Numbered from the stretch's first letter, positions 34,881-43,371 are shown. The stretch is DNA of 64,000 nucleotides from Falsihalocynthiibacter sp042445055 (GCF_042445055.1 NZ_CP170339.1:2790001-2854000), one strand, 5' to 3'. The notes: generated by a model not told the origin, from the letters alone. Numbers and translations are program-made.

Positions 34881-36155
34881 ATGACCCACTCGACTGACGA
34901 CTCCAAGATCCTGCTTTCCGTGACCGAGGGCACACTCGCAGGGACGGTTGCCGTTCCTGGCTCCAAGTCGATCACAAACCGCGCTCTCCTCTTGGCTGCC
35001 CTATCCGAAGGCACGACCAAGCTTACCGGATGCTTGGTCAGCAAAGACACCGAGCTCATGGCAGAGGCCCTACGCAATTTCGGTGTCTCGGTCAGCGCGG
35101 TGAACCCTGTTGAAACGGTTGTCACAAGTAGCGGCAAGCTCAATGCGCCCACCTCTCCGATCTTTGTTGGGAACGCGGGAACCACAGCGCGTTTTCTGAC
35201 GGCTGCGGCCTGTTTGGCTGACGGCGAGACAGTCATCACTGGCGACGAGGACATGCAGCGCCGCCCAATTCAGCCCCTCATTACGGCACTTCAGGAACTT
35301 GGCTTTAACGCAAATAGTGAAACAGGTTGCCCGCCCGTGACCCTCGCTGGTCGCGCAGGCGAAATCGGCACGCGGGTCGAAATTGATGCGGGCCTATCGA
35401 CGCAATATATTTCCGCCCTAATGATGATGGCGCCCCGTTTGGAAAAAGGGTTGGAGATTGCCCTCAAGAACGCAGATGGTCTTGATGGTGCTGGTTACCT
35501 TGATGTCACCACGCGCATTATGCAAGAGTTCGGCGTAACCGTGAAATCAAACGACGACGCAGCTTGGACAATCCCTGCAGGGAAATACAACGCCCCGAAC
35601 TACGCCGTAGAGCCAGACTACTCCGCCTGCACCTATCTTTGGGCTGCGGATGCCCTCTCGAAAGGCGAGGTAACGATATCCAACTCCAAAGAAGGCGAAA
35701 CGGCCCAGCCAGACGCCAAAGCACTAGACGTTATCCGCACCTTCCCGAATATGCCCGCAACGGTTGATGGTTCTCAGATGCAGGATGCGGTGCCAACGCT
35801 CGCCGTACTCGCCGCTTTCAACAAAACACCTGTCCGCTTCGTTGGGCTCAAGAACCTTCGTGTCAAGGAATGCGACCGCGTCGAAGCGCTTCGTGAGGGT
35901 CTCGTGCGGATCAACGCAAACCTCGCGACAGTTGAGGGCGACGATCTCTTGGTCAACGGATCACAGGACCTCGTCGCGGACGCCGACATGACCGAAATCC
36001 GCACCTTTAACGACCACCGCATAGCGATGTGCTTTGCGCTTGCGTCCATTCGCCTTGATGGCATCGTCATTCAGGACCCGAAGTGCGTCGGCAAAACCTT
36101 CCCTGAGTATTGGACCGAAATGGCCAAGATCGGCATGACAGCGACGGAAATTTAA
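34881..36155 (+). CDS. aroA: 3-phosphoshikimate 1-carboxyvinyltransferase, class I (E. coli-like) type
   Basis: A 424-residue EPSP synthase: it joins shikimate-3-phosphate and PEP in chorismate synthesis. Seen motifs are PGSKSITNRALLLAAL near residue 26 (Lys29, Arg34), VGNAGTTARFL, the RVKECDR motif, the catalytic Asp in MQDAVPTLAV, and a C-terminal DHRIAMCFALA with PKCVGKTFPEYW. These follow the E. coli class I pattern. Rhodobacterales usually carry a class II-type enzyme (PGDKSISHR start) elsewhere, so this may be a second, possibly acquired copy. Start follows AAGAAGG. It is convergent with the methionyl-tRNA synthetase-like gene. Confidence 0.88.
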   Translation: MTHSTDDSKILLSVTEGTLAGTVAVPGSKSITNRALLLAALSEGTTKLTGCLVSKDTELMAEALRNFGVSVSAVNPVETVVTSSGKLNAPTSPIFVGNAGTTARFLTAAACLADGETVITGDEDMQRRPIQPLITALQELGFNANSETGCPPVTLAGRAGEIGTRVEIDAGLSTQYISALMMMAPRLEKGLEIALKNADGLDGAGYLDVTTRIMQEFGVTVKSNDDAAWTIPAGKYNAPNYAVEPDYSACTYLWAADALSKGEVTISNSKEGETAQPDAKALDVIRTFPNMPATVDGSQMQDAVPTLAVLAAFNKTPVRFVGLKNLRVKECDRVEALREGLVRINANLATVEGDDLLVNGSQDLVADADMTEIRTFNDHRIAMCFALASIRLDGIVIQDPKCVGKTFPEYWTEMAKIGMTATEI

Positions 36156-36156
36156 A

Positions 36157-36176
36157 AGGCGCCACATTGGGCGCCT
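36157..36176. terminator. Bidirectional terminator between aroA and the MetRS-like gene
   Basis: AGGCGCC (36157-36163) and GGCGCCT (36170-36176) form a seven-base stem with a six-base loop between the two convergent stops. On the minus strand the stem is followed by TTTTAAA, the better T-run; on the plus strand by CTCGTT. Confidence 0.7.
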
Positions 36177-36180
36177 CTCG

Positions 36181-37707
36181 TTATACTACGCGTGGGAATA
36201 GAGGAAGAACTTCACCGAATTCCTTGCTCTCGGCCAGCCGATCAAGCGAGGGCTTCCACGCTTCGGCATCTGATACAGGACACCCTAGAATTGCGAGCGC
36301 CTTGTCTGCCGACTCTGGAATAATTTGGCGGAACGCCTCAAATAGTACCCGCAAGCTGTCCAACGTCACATAGAGCACTGTTTGCCCGCGCGCCTCTGTT
36401 TCGGGATCTTTGAGCAACTTCCACGGAGCTTGCTCGGTGAAATATGTATTCAACTCATCTGCGGCTTGAATAAGCGCCTCTGTCCGCGACGAAATCTCGG
36501 CCAGCGTAAACACTTCGGCAAACTTTTCTGCAGCAGCAAGAGCGGTGGCGCGCGCGGCTTCATCCTCGACTGTCAACGCGCCCTTCGCAGGAACCTTGCC
36601 GTCCAAACGATCAGAAGCAAACTTAGCCGCACGCGAAAGAAGGTTTCCAACCTTGTTACCCAACTCTCCATTATAGGCGGTTTGGATTAGTTCGACCGAA
36701 ATCTGACTATCGTTTTCAGCGCGCATATGCCGTGCCAAGTAATAGCGAAGCGCATCCGCCCCGAACTTCTCGACCACTTCAAGCGGGTCAACAACATTGC
36801 CAAGCGACTTGGACATTTTCACGCCCCCCGCTCCGAGCCAGTGACCATGCACAGAGAGCTTCTTAGGAAGCGTCTCGCCCATCCCCATAAGGATGATCGG
36901 CCAATATACACCGTGCGTCTTGAGAATGTCCTTACCGATTACGTGCTCTACTTCGGCCCAATACTCCTGATAATCGTTCTCGGGCCAGCCCAAATTCGTC
37001 AGGTAGTTGATAAGCGCGTCGAACCAAACATAGGTTACGTAGTCCTTATCAAACGGAAGCTCGACCCCAAGCGTCACACGCGATTTCGGGCGCGAGATAC
37101 ACAAATCCTCAAGTGGCTCCTTAAGCATATTCTTGAGTTCGGTAAGGAACTTCTGAGGCTGAACGAAGTCCGGATTCGCTTCGATATGATCCAACAAGCG
37201 CTGGCGGAACGGCTCCATCGGGAAGAAATAGTTCGCCTCGGTGATCTCCTCTACAAACAGGTTCGGGTGGTCAAAACACTGGCCATCATCATTAAGGTCG
37301 GAGTCAGTTTTGAACTGCTCACACCCTTTACAATAGATTCCCGAATACTCCTTCTTGATGATCAAACCGGCGTCCATCATGGATTGCTCCATTTGGGCAA
37401 CGCGCTCTTTGTGGAATGGGCGGCTTGTGCGGACGAAGTAGTCGTAATCAACATTCAAAAGGTCAAACGCCTTCTTGAACTCCGACGAACGCAGGTCCAG
37501 ATATTCGTCAACGGGCAAACCAAGCTTCTCTGCGGACTCTTGGTTCTTCTGCCCATGCTCGTCGCAACCCGTGGAAAAGCGTGTTTCAACACCGTTGGCT
37601 TTGCGGTTGCGGATCATGATGTCACACATGACTGTCGTATGCGCGTGTCCCAAATGGGGAGCCGCATTCACATAATAGATGGGCGTCGTCACATAGCTTT
37701 TCGTCAT
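36181..37707 (-). CDS. Methionyl-tRNA synthetase, Thermus-type, no C-terminal tRNA-binding domain
   Basis: A 508-residue class I synthetase. HIGH occurs as HLGH (18-21), KMSKS as KMSKSLGNVVDP near 297, and the anticodon-binding element as NTYFTEQAPWKLL near 435. The zinc knuckle has C-x2-C-x14-C-x2-H (CKGC...CFDH), the pattern of T. thermophilus MetRS. The housekeeping MetRS of Rhodobacterales usually starts ITSAIPYINGIKHLGN, so this may be a second MetRS. All active-site motifs look intact, so it is probably functional. Start follows AAGGTG. A role in inhibitor resistance is one possibility; as the sole MetRS is another. Confidence 0.88.
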   Translation of the reverse strand: MTKSYVTTPIYYVNAAPHLGHAHTTVMCDIMIRNRKANGVETRFSTGCDEHGQKNQESAEKLGLPVDEYLDLRSSEFKKAFDLLNVDYDYFVRTSRPFHKERVAQMEQSMMDAGLIIKKEYSGIYCKGCEQFKTDSDLNDDGQCFDHPNLFVEEITEANYFFPMEPFRQRLLDHIEANPDFVQPQKFLTELKNMLKEPLEDLCISRPKSRVTLGVELPFDKDYVTYVWFDALINYLTNLGWPENDYQEYWAEVEHVIGKDILKTHGVYWPIILMGMGETLPKKLSVHGHWLGAGGVKMSKSLGNVVDPLEVVEKFGADALRYYLARHMRAENDSQISVELIQTAYNGELGNKVGNLLSRAAKFASDRLDGKVPAKGALTVEDEAARATALAAAEKFAEVFTLAEISSRTEALIQAADELNTYFTEQAPWKLLKDPETEARGQTVLYVTLDSLRVLFEAFRQIIPESADKALAILGCPVSDAEAWKPSLDRLAESKEFGEVLPLFPRVV

Positions 37708-37730
37708 TTTGTCACCTTACTAGACCGCAT

Positions 37731-37767
37731 AAAAAAGTGGGCTCGCCGGATATATCGGCAAGCCCAC
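37731..37767 (-). terminator. Intrinsic terminator of the aldo/keto reductase operon
   Basis: GTGGGCT-C-GCCG (37737-37748) pairs with CGGC-A-AGCCCAC (37756-37767), with one mismatch. On the minus strand the stem is followed by TTTTTT (37736-37731). It separates the dehydrogenase/reductase operon from the MetRS-like gene. Confidence 0.8.
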
Positions 37768-37811
37768 CTATTAACAAGCCTCCCAGCGTTTCAACAGGGA
37801 AATCAGACGCC

Positions 37812-38780
37812 CTAGAACAGCTCGCGGATAAGCTCACTCGGGATATCTTTCTGCAACGCATCCAGATTCCGCTGGAGCGACGAAACCTTACCAGTCCCGA
37901 TCAGAACGCTTACAACTTCCTTTTTGGCCAATCCGAAGTGAAGCGCCGCCGTCGGCAATGCGACGTCATATTCTGCGCACTTATCCTGCAAAGCCTGTGT
38001 TTGCGCCAGAATTTCGGCGCTCGCAGGTTCATAATTAAAGTGCGCCCCTTCTTTTGGTCCCGTCGCCAAGATACCCGAGTTAAAGACGCCCCCAATCACA
38101 AGGCTAACATTTTTCTCGCGACACAAAGGCACAAGCTCGGCTTCTGCGGTACGGTCCAAGAGCGTCCACCGCCCTGCCAACAAGATAACGTCAATCGGGT
38201 GCCTCTTTATGACTTCAACACAGACTTCGTTTTCATTCACACCAAGGCCATATGCTCCGATTTCTCCGCGTTGTTTCAAGCTCTCAAGATACGGCAATCC
38301 TGTTTCAAACAAATCCTGCATGTGCTTGGCATTTGCCTCGCCGTGGGTCAGCTCACCGATATCATGCACAAAAACGATATCGATCTTGGATGTCCCCAAA
38401 CGCTCACGGCTGCCCTCAAGGCTCTCGGCAAACCCTTCGGCGGAATAGTCATAGTGCACATCGTTTGGTAATGGGTTCACAAAACCATCCGCCTCGGCGC
38501 GTTGCTCTCCGGGGCGAAGAACACGGCCAACCTTGGTCGAAATCACGACCTCATCGCGGTTTTTGCTCGCCAGAAATTCCCCCAACCGCGCCTCTCCACG
38601 ACCACGACCATAGTGCGGAGCCGTATCAAAATAGCGCACGCCCTTTTTCCACGCCTCTTCTAGAACTGCACGCGCATCGTCATCTGAAACTTCGGCATAG
38701 ATATTCGCAATAGCTGCGGTACCCAGTGAAACGCGGCTGACTTCAACGCCTGTATTTCCTATTTCACATTGATCAAACAT
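37812..38780 (-). CDS. Aldo/keto reductase (sugar dehydrogenase type)
   Basis: A 322-residue TIM-barrel NAD(P)-dependent enzyme. GVRYFDTAPHYGRGRGEARLGEFL carries catalytic Asp and Tyr (near 52 and 57), STKVGR the catalytic Lys (near 84), and IDIVFVHD the His (near 140). It resembles D-threo-aldose 1-dehydrogenase/L-fucose dehydrogenase-type members, which oxidise aldoses to lactones. The gene overlaps the upstream dehydrogenase gene by eight bases, and a fuconolactonase-like amidohydrolase lies close by on the other strand, supporting a sugar-lactone pathway. The actual substrate is inferred. Confidence 0.88.
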   Translation of the reverse strand: MFDQCEIGNTGVEVSRVSLGTAAIANIYAEVSDDDARAVLEEAWKKGVRYFDTAPHYGRGRGEARLGEFLASKNRDEVVISTKVGRVLRPGEQRAEADGFVNPLPNDVHYDYSAEGFAESLEGSRERLGTSKIDIVFVHDIGELTHGEANAKHMQDLFETGLPYLESLKQRGEIGAYGLGVNENEVCVEVIKRHPIDVILLAGRWTLLDRTAEAELVPLCREKNVSLVIGGVFNSGILATGPKEGAHFNYEPASAEILAQTQALQDKCAEYDVALPTAALHFGLAKKEVVSVLIGTGKVSSLQRNLDALQKDIPSELIRELF

Positions 38781-39903
38781 GCTCTTTATCCTCTGATTTC
38801 TTAACTATTTTGGCTAAACGTGGTTTGGGCGCGGTGCAACCCTTGGAGTGTGCCCAAGCGATGAAATCACCAATGCGGCGTTGAATTTTCTCATTGTGGT
38901 TCCCCGCAATGTCCTGAATTTTATGATCCAGGAACGGGTTGCGGAACCGATCCAACGTTGTGGCCACATAGGTCTCGGCTTGCTCTTGCAATCCCGCTGC
39001 GGCAAACGCTGGAAGCACCTCAACCGCATATAGATCCTTCAAATCCGCGAGCGCGGGTGTGTCGTCCAAATACTCACGCACCAAGGCGGGCGGTGAAGTC
39101 TCGGTCAGCCAACGATCCGCCAGATACGTATGTCCAAGGTTAAGGATGAATAGCTTCAACGCCTCCGAAACTTCAAGGCTCTCCACGATTTTCACACAGG
39201 GATGCCGAACCGGCGGAACAAAGCCGTCCAGCCTCTCAATCGCCCAAAGCGCATATGGCTCTGCAATCGCGCCCGCAGGCTCAATGGGTTCTGAAACAAT
39301 CCGATCAACAAGCGAATCGAGCCACATAACATCGGCATCCAGCCAATTCCGAAACTCTGGGGAACGCTTTAAAGCAATCTCAAGAACACGAGCCTTTAGA
39401 ACCGCGCCATTTTTTACGATAAGCTCCATCGGCAGGATGGTGAGTGCACGCGCGTTCGCTTCAAATCGTGCAAATAACAACTGCTCTAGTTTGGCAGGGA
39501 ATGACATTGCCTGATCGAAATCTGGCCCCCCATCCGCTGGCTGTGCCGCATAGCCCTTATCACCCGTATTCGAGATTACGTACTCCGCATCGCTTACAAA
39601 TTGCTCAACGAGTTCCGACCAATTCTCGGATGTCGAAAACGTCTTGGCGACAGAGGTTACGTGCTGCGTGCGGTCGACGGGTTGACCGTTCTCAAGCCCC
39701 AGAATCCGAACGGGATAACCGCCCTCTTGCGTCAGCCCAACAAGGCGATCCGCGCGCGCCGATCCGTCGGTTGTCTTCACAACCGCTACGCGCCCCGCGG
39801 CCTCGTTTTTTGCTAGTGCCTCGGCGATGAACAGGTCCGCGTGAGCCTGTAAAAAGCGGCTGGTGCCAAACTGGAATATCGGTGTCTTAACGCGTTCGCT
39901 CAT
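38773..39903 (-). CDS. Mannitol dehydrogenase-family oxidoreductase (UxaB-like)
   Basis: A 376-residue member of the long-chain mannitol dehydrogenase family, short type: IFQFGTSRFLQAHADLFIAEAL at the N-terminus (nucleotide-binding), SNTGDKGY near 108, and a C-terminal K-x3-N-x2-H-like segment (FILNLGHTYLADRWL near 247). Family members reduce tagaturonate or fructuronate to altronate or mannonate. It is the first gene of the operon with the aldo/keto reductase and is divergent from a GntR regulator, which probably controls it. Confidence 0.85.
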   Translation of the reverse strand: MSERVKTPIFQFGTSRFLQAHADLFIAEALAKNEAAGRVAVVKTTDGSARADRLVGLTQEGGYPVRILGLENGQPVDRTQHVTSVAKTFSTSENWSELVEQFVSDAEYVISNTGDKGYAAQPADGGPDFDQAMSFPAKLEQLLFARFEANARALTILPMELIVKNGAVLKARVLEIALKRSPEFRNWLDADVMWLDSLVDRIVSEPIEPAGAIAEPYALWAIERLDGFVPPVRHPCVKIVESLEVSEALKLFILNLGHTYLADRWLTETSPPALVREYLDDTPALADLKDLYAVEVLPAFAAAGLQEQAETYVATTLDRFRNPFLDHKIQDIAGNHNEKIQRRIGDFIAWAHSKGCTAPKPRLAKIVKKSEDKEHV

Positions 39904-39921
39904 GCTGATAATGACCTGTCT

Positions 39922-39931
39922 AAACTAGTTT
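39922..39931. promoter_or_regulatory. Palindrome AAACTAGTTT, candidate operator
   Basis: A perfect ten-base palindrome 19 bases upstream of the UxaB-like start, within the 201-base divergent spacer (39904-40104) shared with the GntR gene. It could be the regulator's site, but no second copy was found. Confidence 0.25.
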
Positions 39932-40104
39932 CATTCTCTTGCTCCCCAGCCACTACCGGCGCGAGAGGCGCTCGACGCACAATCAATCAATTTCTGTAAT
40001 TTTATGCAATAAAAACTTTCGACAACAGCCAGATTTCGGCCTATCATCCTCGCGAAGTCCCGCATTAACATCCGCATACTGAACAACAATCAGGGTCAGA
40101 GCAC

Positions 40105-40998
40105 GTGTCTCGCACCAATAGCGTCTATAAGAAATCCTATAATCGCGCGCTGGACTACCTTGCGACAATGAACGAGGATTCGCTCCTCCCGCCGGAAACG
40201 GAACTCGCCGATAAGCTCAACACAAGCCGAACAACCATTCGTGCCGTGCTTGAGCATCTGGACGAATCCAAAATCATCCATTGGGAAGGCCGCAAGAAAA
40301 CCATTCTACGCGCGCCTGAGAAATCGGATTACTACGCCACGGATGAAACCCGCTCTGCCAGTGCCAAGGTCGAGAGCCTGTTTATGGACTATATTCTCGG
40401 CAGTGATCGCGCGCCCGGAACGATTTTACGCGAAAGTGAACTCGCCCGCGAATTCGGCGTAAGCTCCTCGGCAATACGGGAATACCTCATTCGTTTTTCC
40501 CGCTTTGGCCTCATTGAAAAAGAACCGAACCGCCATTGGGTGCTTCACGGCTTCACCCCAAGTTTCGCAGAGGAGCTCTCTGATGTCCGCGAAATATTTG
40601 AGATCCGCGCGCTGCAAACGTTCTGCGCCGCGCCGCTAACCAAGGAAAGCCGCGCTGCCCTATTGGAATTGAAGGCCGAGCATGACGATATGTTGGCGAA
40701 TTTGGACACGGACTATCCAAAATTCTCGCGCTTGGACGAGCGTTTCCATAGGCAACTTATTCAAGCGCAAGACAACCGATTTATTGAAGATTTCTACAAG
40801 CTTATTTCGCTCATCTTTCACTATCACTACCGCTGGAAAAAGACCGCCGAGAAGGAGCGAAACCGTGTCGCCGCCCTAGAGCATCTGGCCGTCATTCACG
40901 CCCTGCTTGATGGCGAAACAGACAAGGCGCGCACAGCGTTCATGACGCATCTGCAATCGGCGCGCCGCACACTTCAAACTAGCGTAAAATGGGACTAA
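40105..40998 (+). CDS. GntR-family regulator with two winged-helix domains and FCD domain
   Basis: A 297-residue protein. Residues 1-75 are a GntR winged helix (LLPPETELADKLNTSRTTIRAVLEHLDESKII). Residues about 88-160 are a second one of FadR type (GTILRESELAREFGVSSSAIREYLIRFSRFGLIEKE). Residues about 165-290 are an FCD ligand-binding domain with metal-type His/Asp residues (LDERFHRQLIQ, HLAVIHALLDG). Two DNA-binding domains in one chain is unusual for the family. It starts at GTG 40105 and leads the amidohydrolase gene, opposite the dehydrogenase operon. The effector is probably a sugar acid from that pathway. Confidence 0.87.
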   Translation: MSRTNSVYKKSYNRALDYLATMNEDSLLPPETELADKLNTSRTTIRAVLEHLDESKIIHWEGRKKTILRAPEKSDYYATDETRSASAKVESLFMDYILGSDRAPGTILRESELAREFGVSSSAIREYLIRFSRFGLIEKEPNRHWVLHGFTPSFAEELSDVREIFEIRALQTFCAAPLTKESRAALLELKAEHDDMLANLDTDYPKFSRLDERFHRQLIQAQDNRFIEDFYKLISLIFHYHYRWKKTAEKERNRVAALEHLAVIHALLDGETDKARTAFMTHLQSARRTLQTSVKWD

Positions 40999-41003
40999 CA
41001 GGC

Positions 41004-41840
41004 ATGATTATCGACGCTCACCACCACCTTTGGCAAATTCACCGCGGCGTTTACGACTGGATCACCGAAGACCTCGACAAAATCCGTCGCGACTATTTTC
41101 CACGCGATCTCCTGCCTCATCTTCAACGCACTGGCGTGCAAAAAACGGTACTTGTCCAAGCAAGCGAGTCCATCACCGAAAACGCATTCCTCCTTGATCA
41201 AACTCAAGCAGGGGATTTCATAGGCGCCATTGTGGGCTGGGTTGACCTCACCCAACCCAATATTGACGAAACGCTTGATGAACTGTCCAAGATCGACCTT
41301 GTCAAAGGCATCCGTCCGGTCCTTCAGGGCATCGAGGATACAGACTGGATTCTTCGCCCAGAAGTGATCGATGTATTGCGGCATGCCGCCGAAATCGGTT
41401 TGAAATTTGACGCTCTGATCACGCCACGCCACCTTGATGCGATTGACCAACTGGCCAAAGTGATCCCTGAATTGCCCATCGTCGTCGATCACGCCGCCAA
41501 GCCCGTCATCGGACTCGATAAACCGTTCCAAACGGAATGGGCAGAAGGAATGGCGCGCCTCGCAAAACATCCGCAGCTGCACGCAAAAATCTCGGGCCTA
41601 GCAACGGAATTTGGCACCGGCTGGAACGCCGAAAACCTAGCGCCAACCGTAGCAACCCTACTCGAGAACTACGGCCCTAGCCGACTGATGTGGGGAAGCG
41701 ATTGGCCGGTGCTAGAGCTTGAAGGAACCTATGAGGAATGGTTCGCCTGCGTTCAATCCTTGATCGCAGACTTACCAGACTCAGAGAAATCCGACATTCT
41801 CGGTGCAACGGCTCAACGTTTTTACGGCATTACCGCGTAG
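41004..41840 (+). CDS. Amidohydrolase, fuconolactonase-like
   Basis: A 278-residue TIM-barrel amidohydrolase-2 protein: IIDAHHHLWQI with the HxH-type metal site, VDLTQPNIDETLDEL, PIVVDHAAKPVIG near 160 and MWGSDWPV near 230 with the catalytic Asp. This family includes L-fuconolactonase and L-rhamnono-lactonase, which hydrolyse aldonolactones. It follows the GntR gene within six bases; an in-frame ATG at 40989, overlapping that gene, would add five residues. Its 3' end overlaps znuA by 11 bases. Confidence 0.85.
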   Translation: MIIDAHHHLWQIHRGVYDWITEDLDKIRRDYFPRDLLPHLQRTGVQKTVLVQASESITENAFLLDQTQAGDFIGAIVGWVDLTQPNIDETLDELSKIDLVKGIRPVLQGIEDTDWILRPEVIDVLRHAAEIGLKFDALITPRHLDAIDQLAKVIPELPIVVDHAAKPVIGLDKPFQTEWAEGMARLAKHPQLHAKISGLATEFGTGWNAENLAPTVATLLENYGPSRLMWGSDWPVLELEGTYEEWFACVQSLIADLPDSEKSDILGATAQRFYGITA

Positions 41841-42822
41841 AACATTCAGCAAGCCCCTCGGCGATATCGGTAAGTGTCGCCACATAGAGGTCTTGGTTTA
41901 ACGGGAGCTTCCCTCCGAGCGGGTCAGCCACGACAATCGCAAGCTCGTTATCGGGCGAGATTGTTTGGATGATCCGATCGTCAAAGTTCGGCTCAACCGC
42001 GACGCAGGTCACTTTGTTGTCGCGGATCAATGCCCGAATATTCTTGAGACGGCGCGGCCCTGGGTCGGCCGCCTCACCGTCCGCTATTGCACCGGCGGAA
42101 GGGAACTGAAACCGATCCTCAAAATACTGAAGCGAGTCGTGCTGTACAACGAATGCGCCATTTGCGCTCTTTAGGGTCTCTTCAATGCCAGCTGACACTT
42201 CGGCCAACTCGCTCACAAAACTTGCTGCGTTCTCTTGGTAAACACCCTCGTTTTCAGGGTCTTGTTCGGCAAGCACATCGGCGATTGCAACCGCCCAGAG
42301 CGCGCCATTATCTGGATTAAGCCAGCTATGCGGGTCCTCATCGCCATGCGAATGCCCGTGATCATCGTGATGCTCCTCGTGCTCCGCGTGATCGTCATCA
42401 CCATGATCGTCGTGGCCTTCGTGATCGTCGCCATGCTCTTCATGGTCATCATGTGCCTCGTGAACACCATGGCCAGTGCGTGTATCGAGAACTTTCGTTC
42501 CTTCGATCTCTGCGAGATAGATCACCTCCGCTTGCGTCGCGAGGGTCTCGATTGGGCGCACGAGCCAAGGAGCGAGTCCCTCGCTCACACTCACGACCAC
42601 ATCTGCCTGCTCTAGCGCTTGCGCGTGTGATGGACGAAGCGCGAAATCATGGGGCGACGCTGCCTGCTCAACGATCAGTGTCGGCTCACCTACCCCATTC
42701 ATCACCTTGGAAACGATAGAATAAATCGGTGCAATATCGGTCACAACTTTCGGTGCATCGGCATGGGCGGCCTGTGCAATTCCCGAAAGTACGAAGGCGG
42801 CGGTCAAAACATTTTTGTGCAT
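41830..42822 (-). CDS. znuA: Zinc ABC transporter substrate-binding protein ZnuA
   Basis: A 330-residue periplasmic zinc-binding protein. A signal peptide (about 1-22, ending HADA) is followed by KVVTDIAPIYSIVSKVM and ASPHDFALRPSHAQAL (zinc-ligand His). A long His/Asp/Glu-rich loop follows at about 115-165, ending HSHGDEDPHSWLNPDN, and then FVVQHDSLQYFEDRF. The acidic His-rich loop is typical of ZnuA and thought to collect zinc. It is divergent from zur-znuCB across a Zur operator. Start follows AGAGGA. Confidence 0.96.
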   Translation of the reverse strand: MHKNVLTAAFVLSGIAQAAHADAPKVVTDIAPIYSIVSKVMNGVGEPTLIVEQAASPHDFALRPSHAQALEQADVVVSVSEGLAPWLVRPIETLATQAEVIYLAEIEGTKVLDTRTGHGVHEAHDDHEEHGDDHEGHDDHGDDDHAEHEEHHDDHGHSHGDEDPHSWLNPDNGALWAVAIADVLAEQDPENEGVYQENAASFVSELAEVSAGIEETLKSANGAFVVQHDSLQYFEDRFQFPSAGAIADGEAADPGPRRLKNIRALIRDNKVTCVAVEPNFDDRIIQTISPDNELAIVVADPLGGKLPLNQDLYVATLTDIAEGLAECSTR

Positions 42823-42859
42823 ACTGTCCTCTGGGGCTTGAATTCGCGCTGGACATAGA

Positions 42860-42879
42860 TGTAATAGTATAACATTACA
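42860..42879. promoter_or_regulatory. Zur operator between znuA and zur
   Basis: TGTAAT (42860-42865) and ATTACA (42874-42879) flank an AGTATAAC core, matching the palindromic AT-rich Zur box of proteobacteria. It sits at the centre of the 81-base divergent spacer, placed to repress both znuA and zur-znuCB when zinc is plentiful. Confidence 0.85.
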
Positions 42880-42903
42880 AGAGAATAATCACGAGCGAGT
42901 CAA

Positions 42904-43371
42904 ATGCCCCCAACCGCCTTTGAGCCACATGACCACTCCAGTTGCATCGCAACCGGCATCGCAACAGTGGAAACCCACTGCGCCGAAAACAAGCTGCAAC
43001 TCACCCCTGTGCGCCGCCGTGTAATGGAGATATTGCTCACCGAGCATCGTGCCCTTGGCGCCTACGAGATATTGGACTGCTTGCGCAGTGAAGGGCTGGG
43101 ATCACAGCCCCCCGTGGCCTACCGTGCGCTCGATTTCTTGGTAACAAACGGGTTTGCGCACAAGATTGAGCGCCTGAACGCTTTTGCCGCCTGCATGCAC
43201 CCCGGCGAGAGCCATGCCCCCGCGTTTCTGATCTGCAAGAGTTGCGATAATGTCGTCGAAACGACCTGCGCTCCGGTACTCGCCGCTGCCGCCGCAGGCG
43301 CAGACTTCAAGATCGAACGCACCGTAATTGAGGCACTTGGCCTCTGCCCCAATTGCAAAACGGACCATTAG
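42904..43371 (+). CDS. zur: Zinc uptake regulator Zur (Fur family)
   Basis: A 155-residue Fur-family repressor: a His-rich N-terminus, winged helix about 25-95 (LTPVRRRVMEILLTEHRALGAYEILDCL...PPVAYRALDFLVTNGFAHKIE), regulatory-site residues CMHPGESHAP, and the structural zinc cysteines CKSC near 115 and CPNC near 150. Location in the znu cluster and the palindromic operator upstream identify it as Zur rather than Fur. Its TAG stop directly precedes the znuC ATG, so it is co-transcribed with znuCB and likely self-regulated. Confidence 0.95.
   Translation: MPPTAFEPHDHSSCIATGIATVETHCAENKLQLTPVRRRVMEILLTEHRALGAYEILDCLRSEGLGSQPPVAYRALDFLVTNGFAHKIERLNAFAACMHPGESHAPAFLICKSCDNVVETTCAPVLAAAAAGADFKIERTVIEALGLCPNCKTDH

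Noticed and set aside
36727..37815. Long open frame (362 codons) on the plus strand
   Set aside because: It lies antisense over the MetRS-like gene, whose motifs are intact, and its translation shows no domain; it is a shadow frame.
42325..42480. Repetitive GAT/CAC-rich stretch that looks like a tandem repeat
   Set aside because: It encodes the His/Asp-rich metal loop of ZnuA; the repetitiveness follows from the protein sequence.
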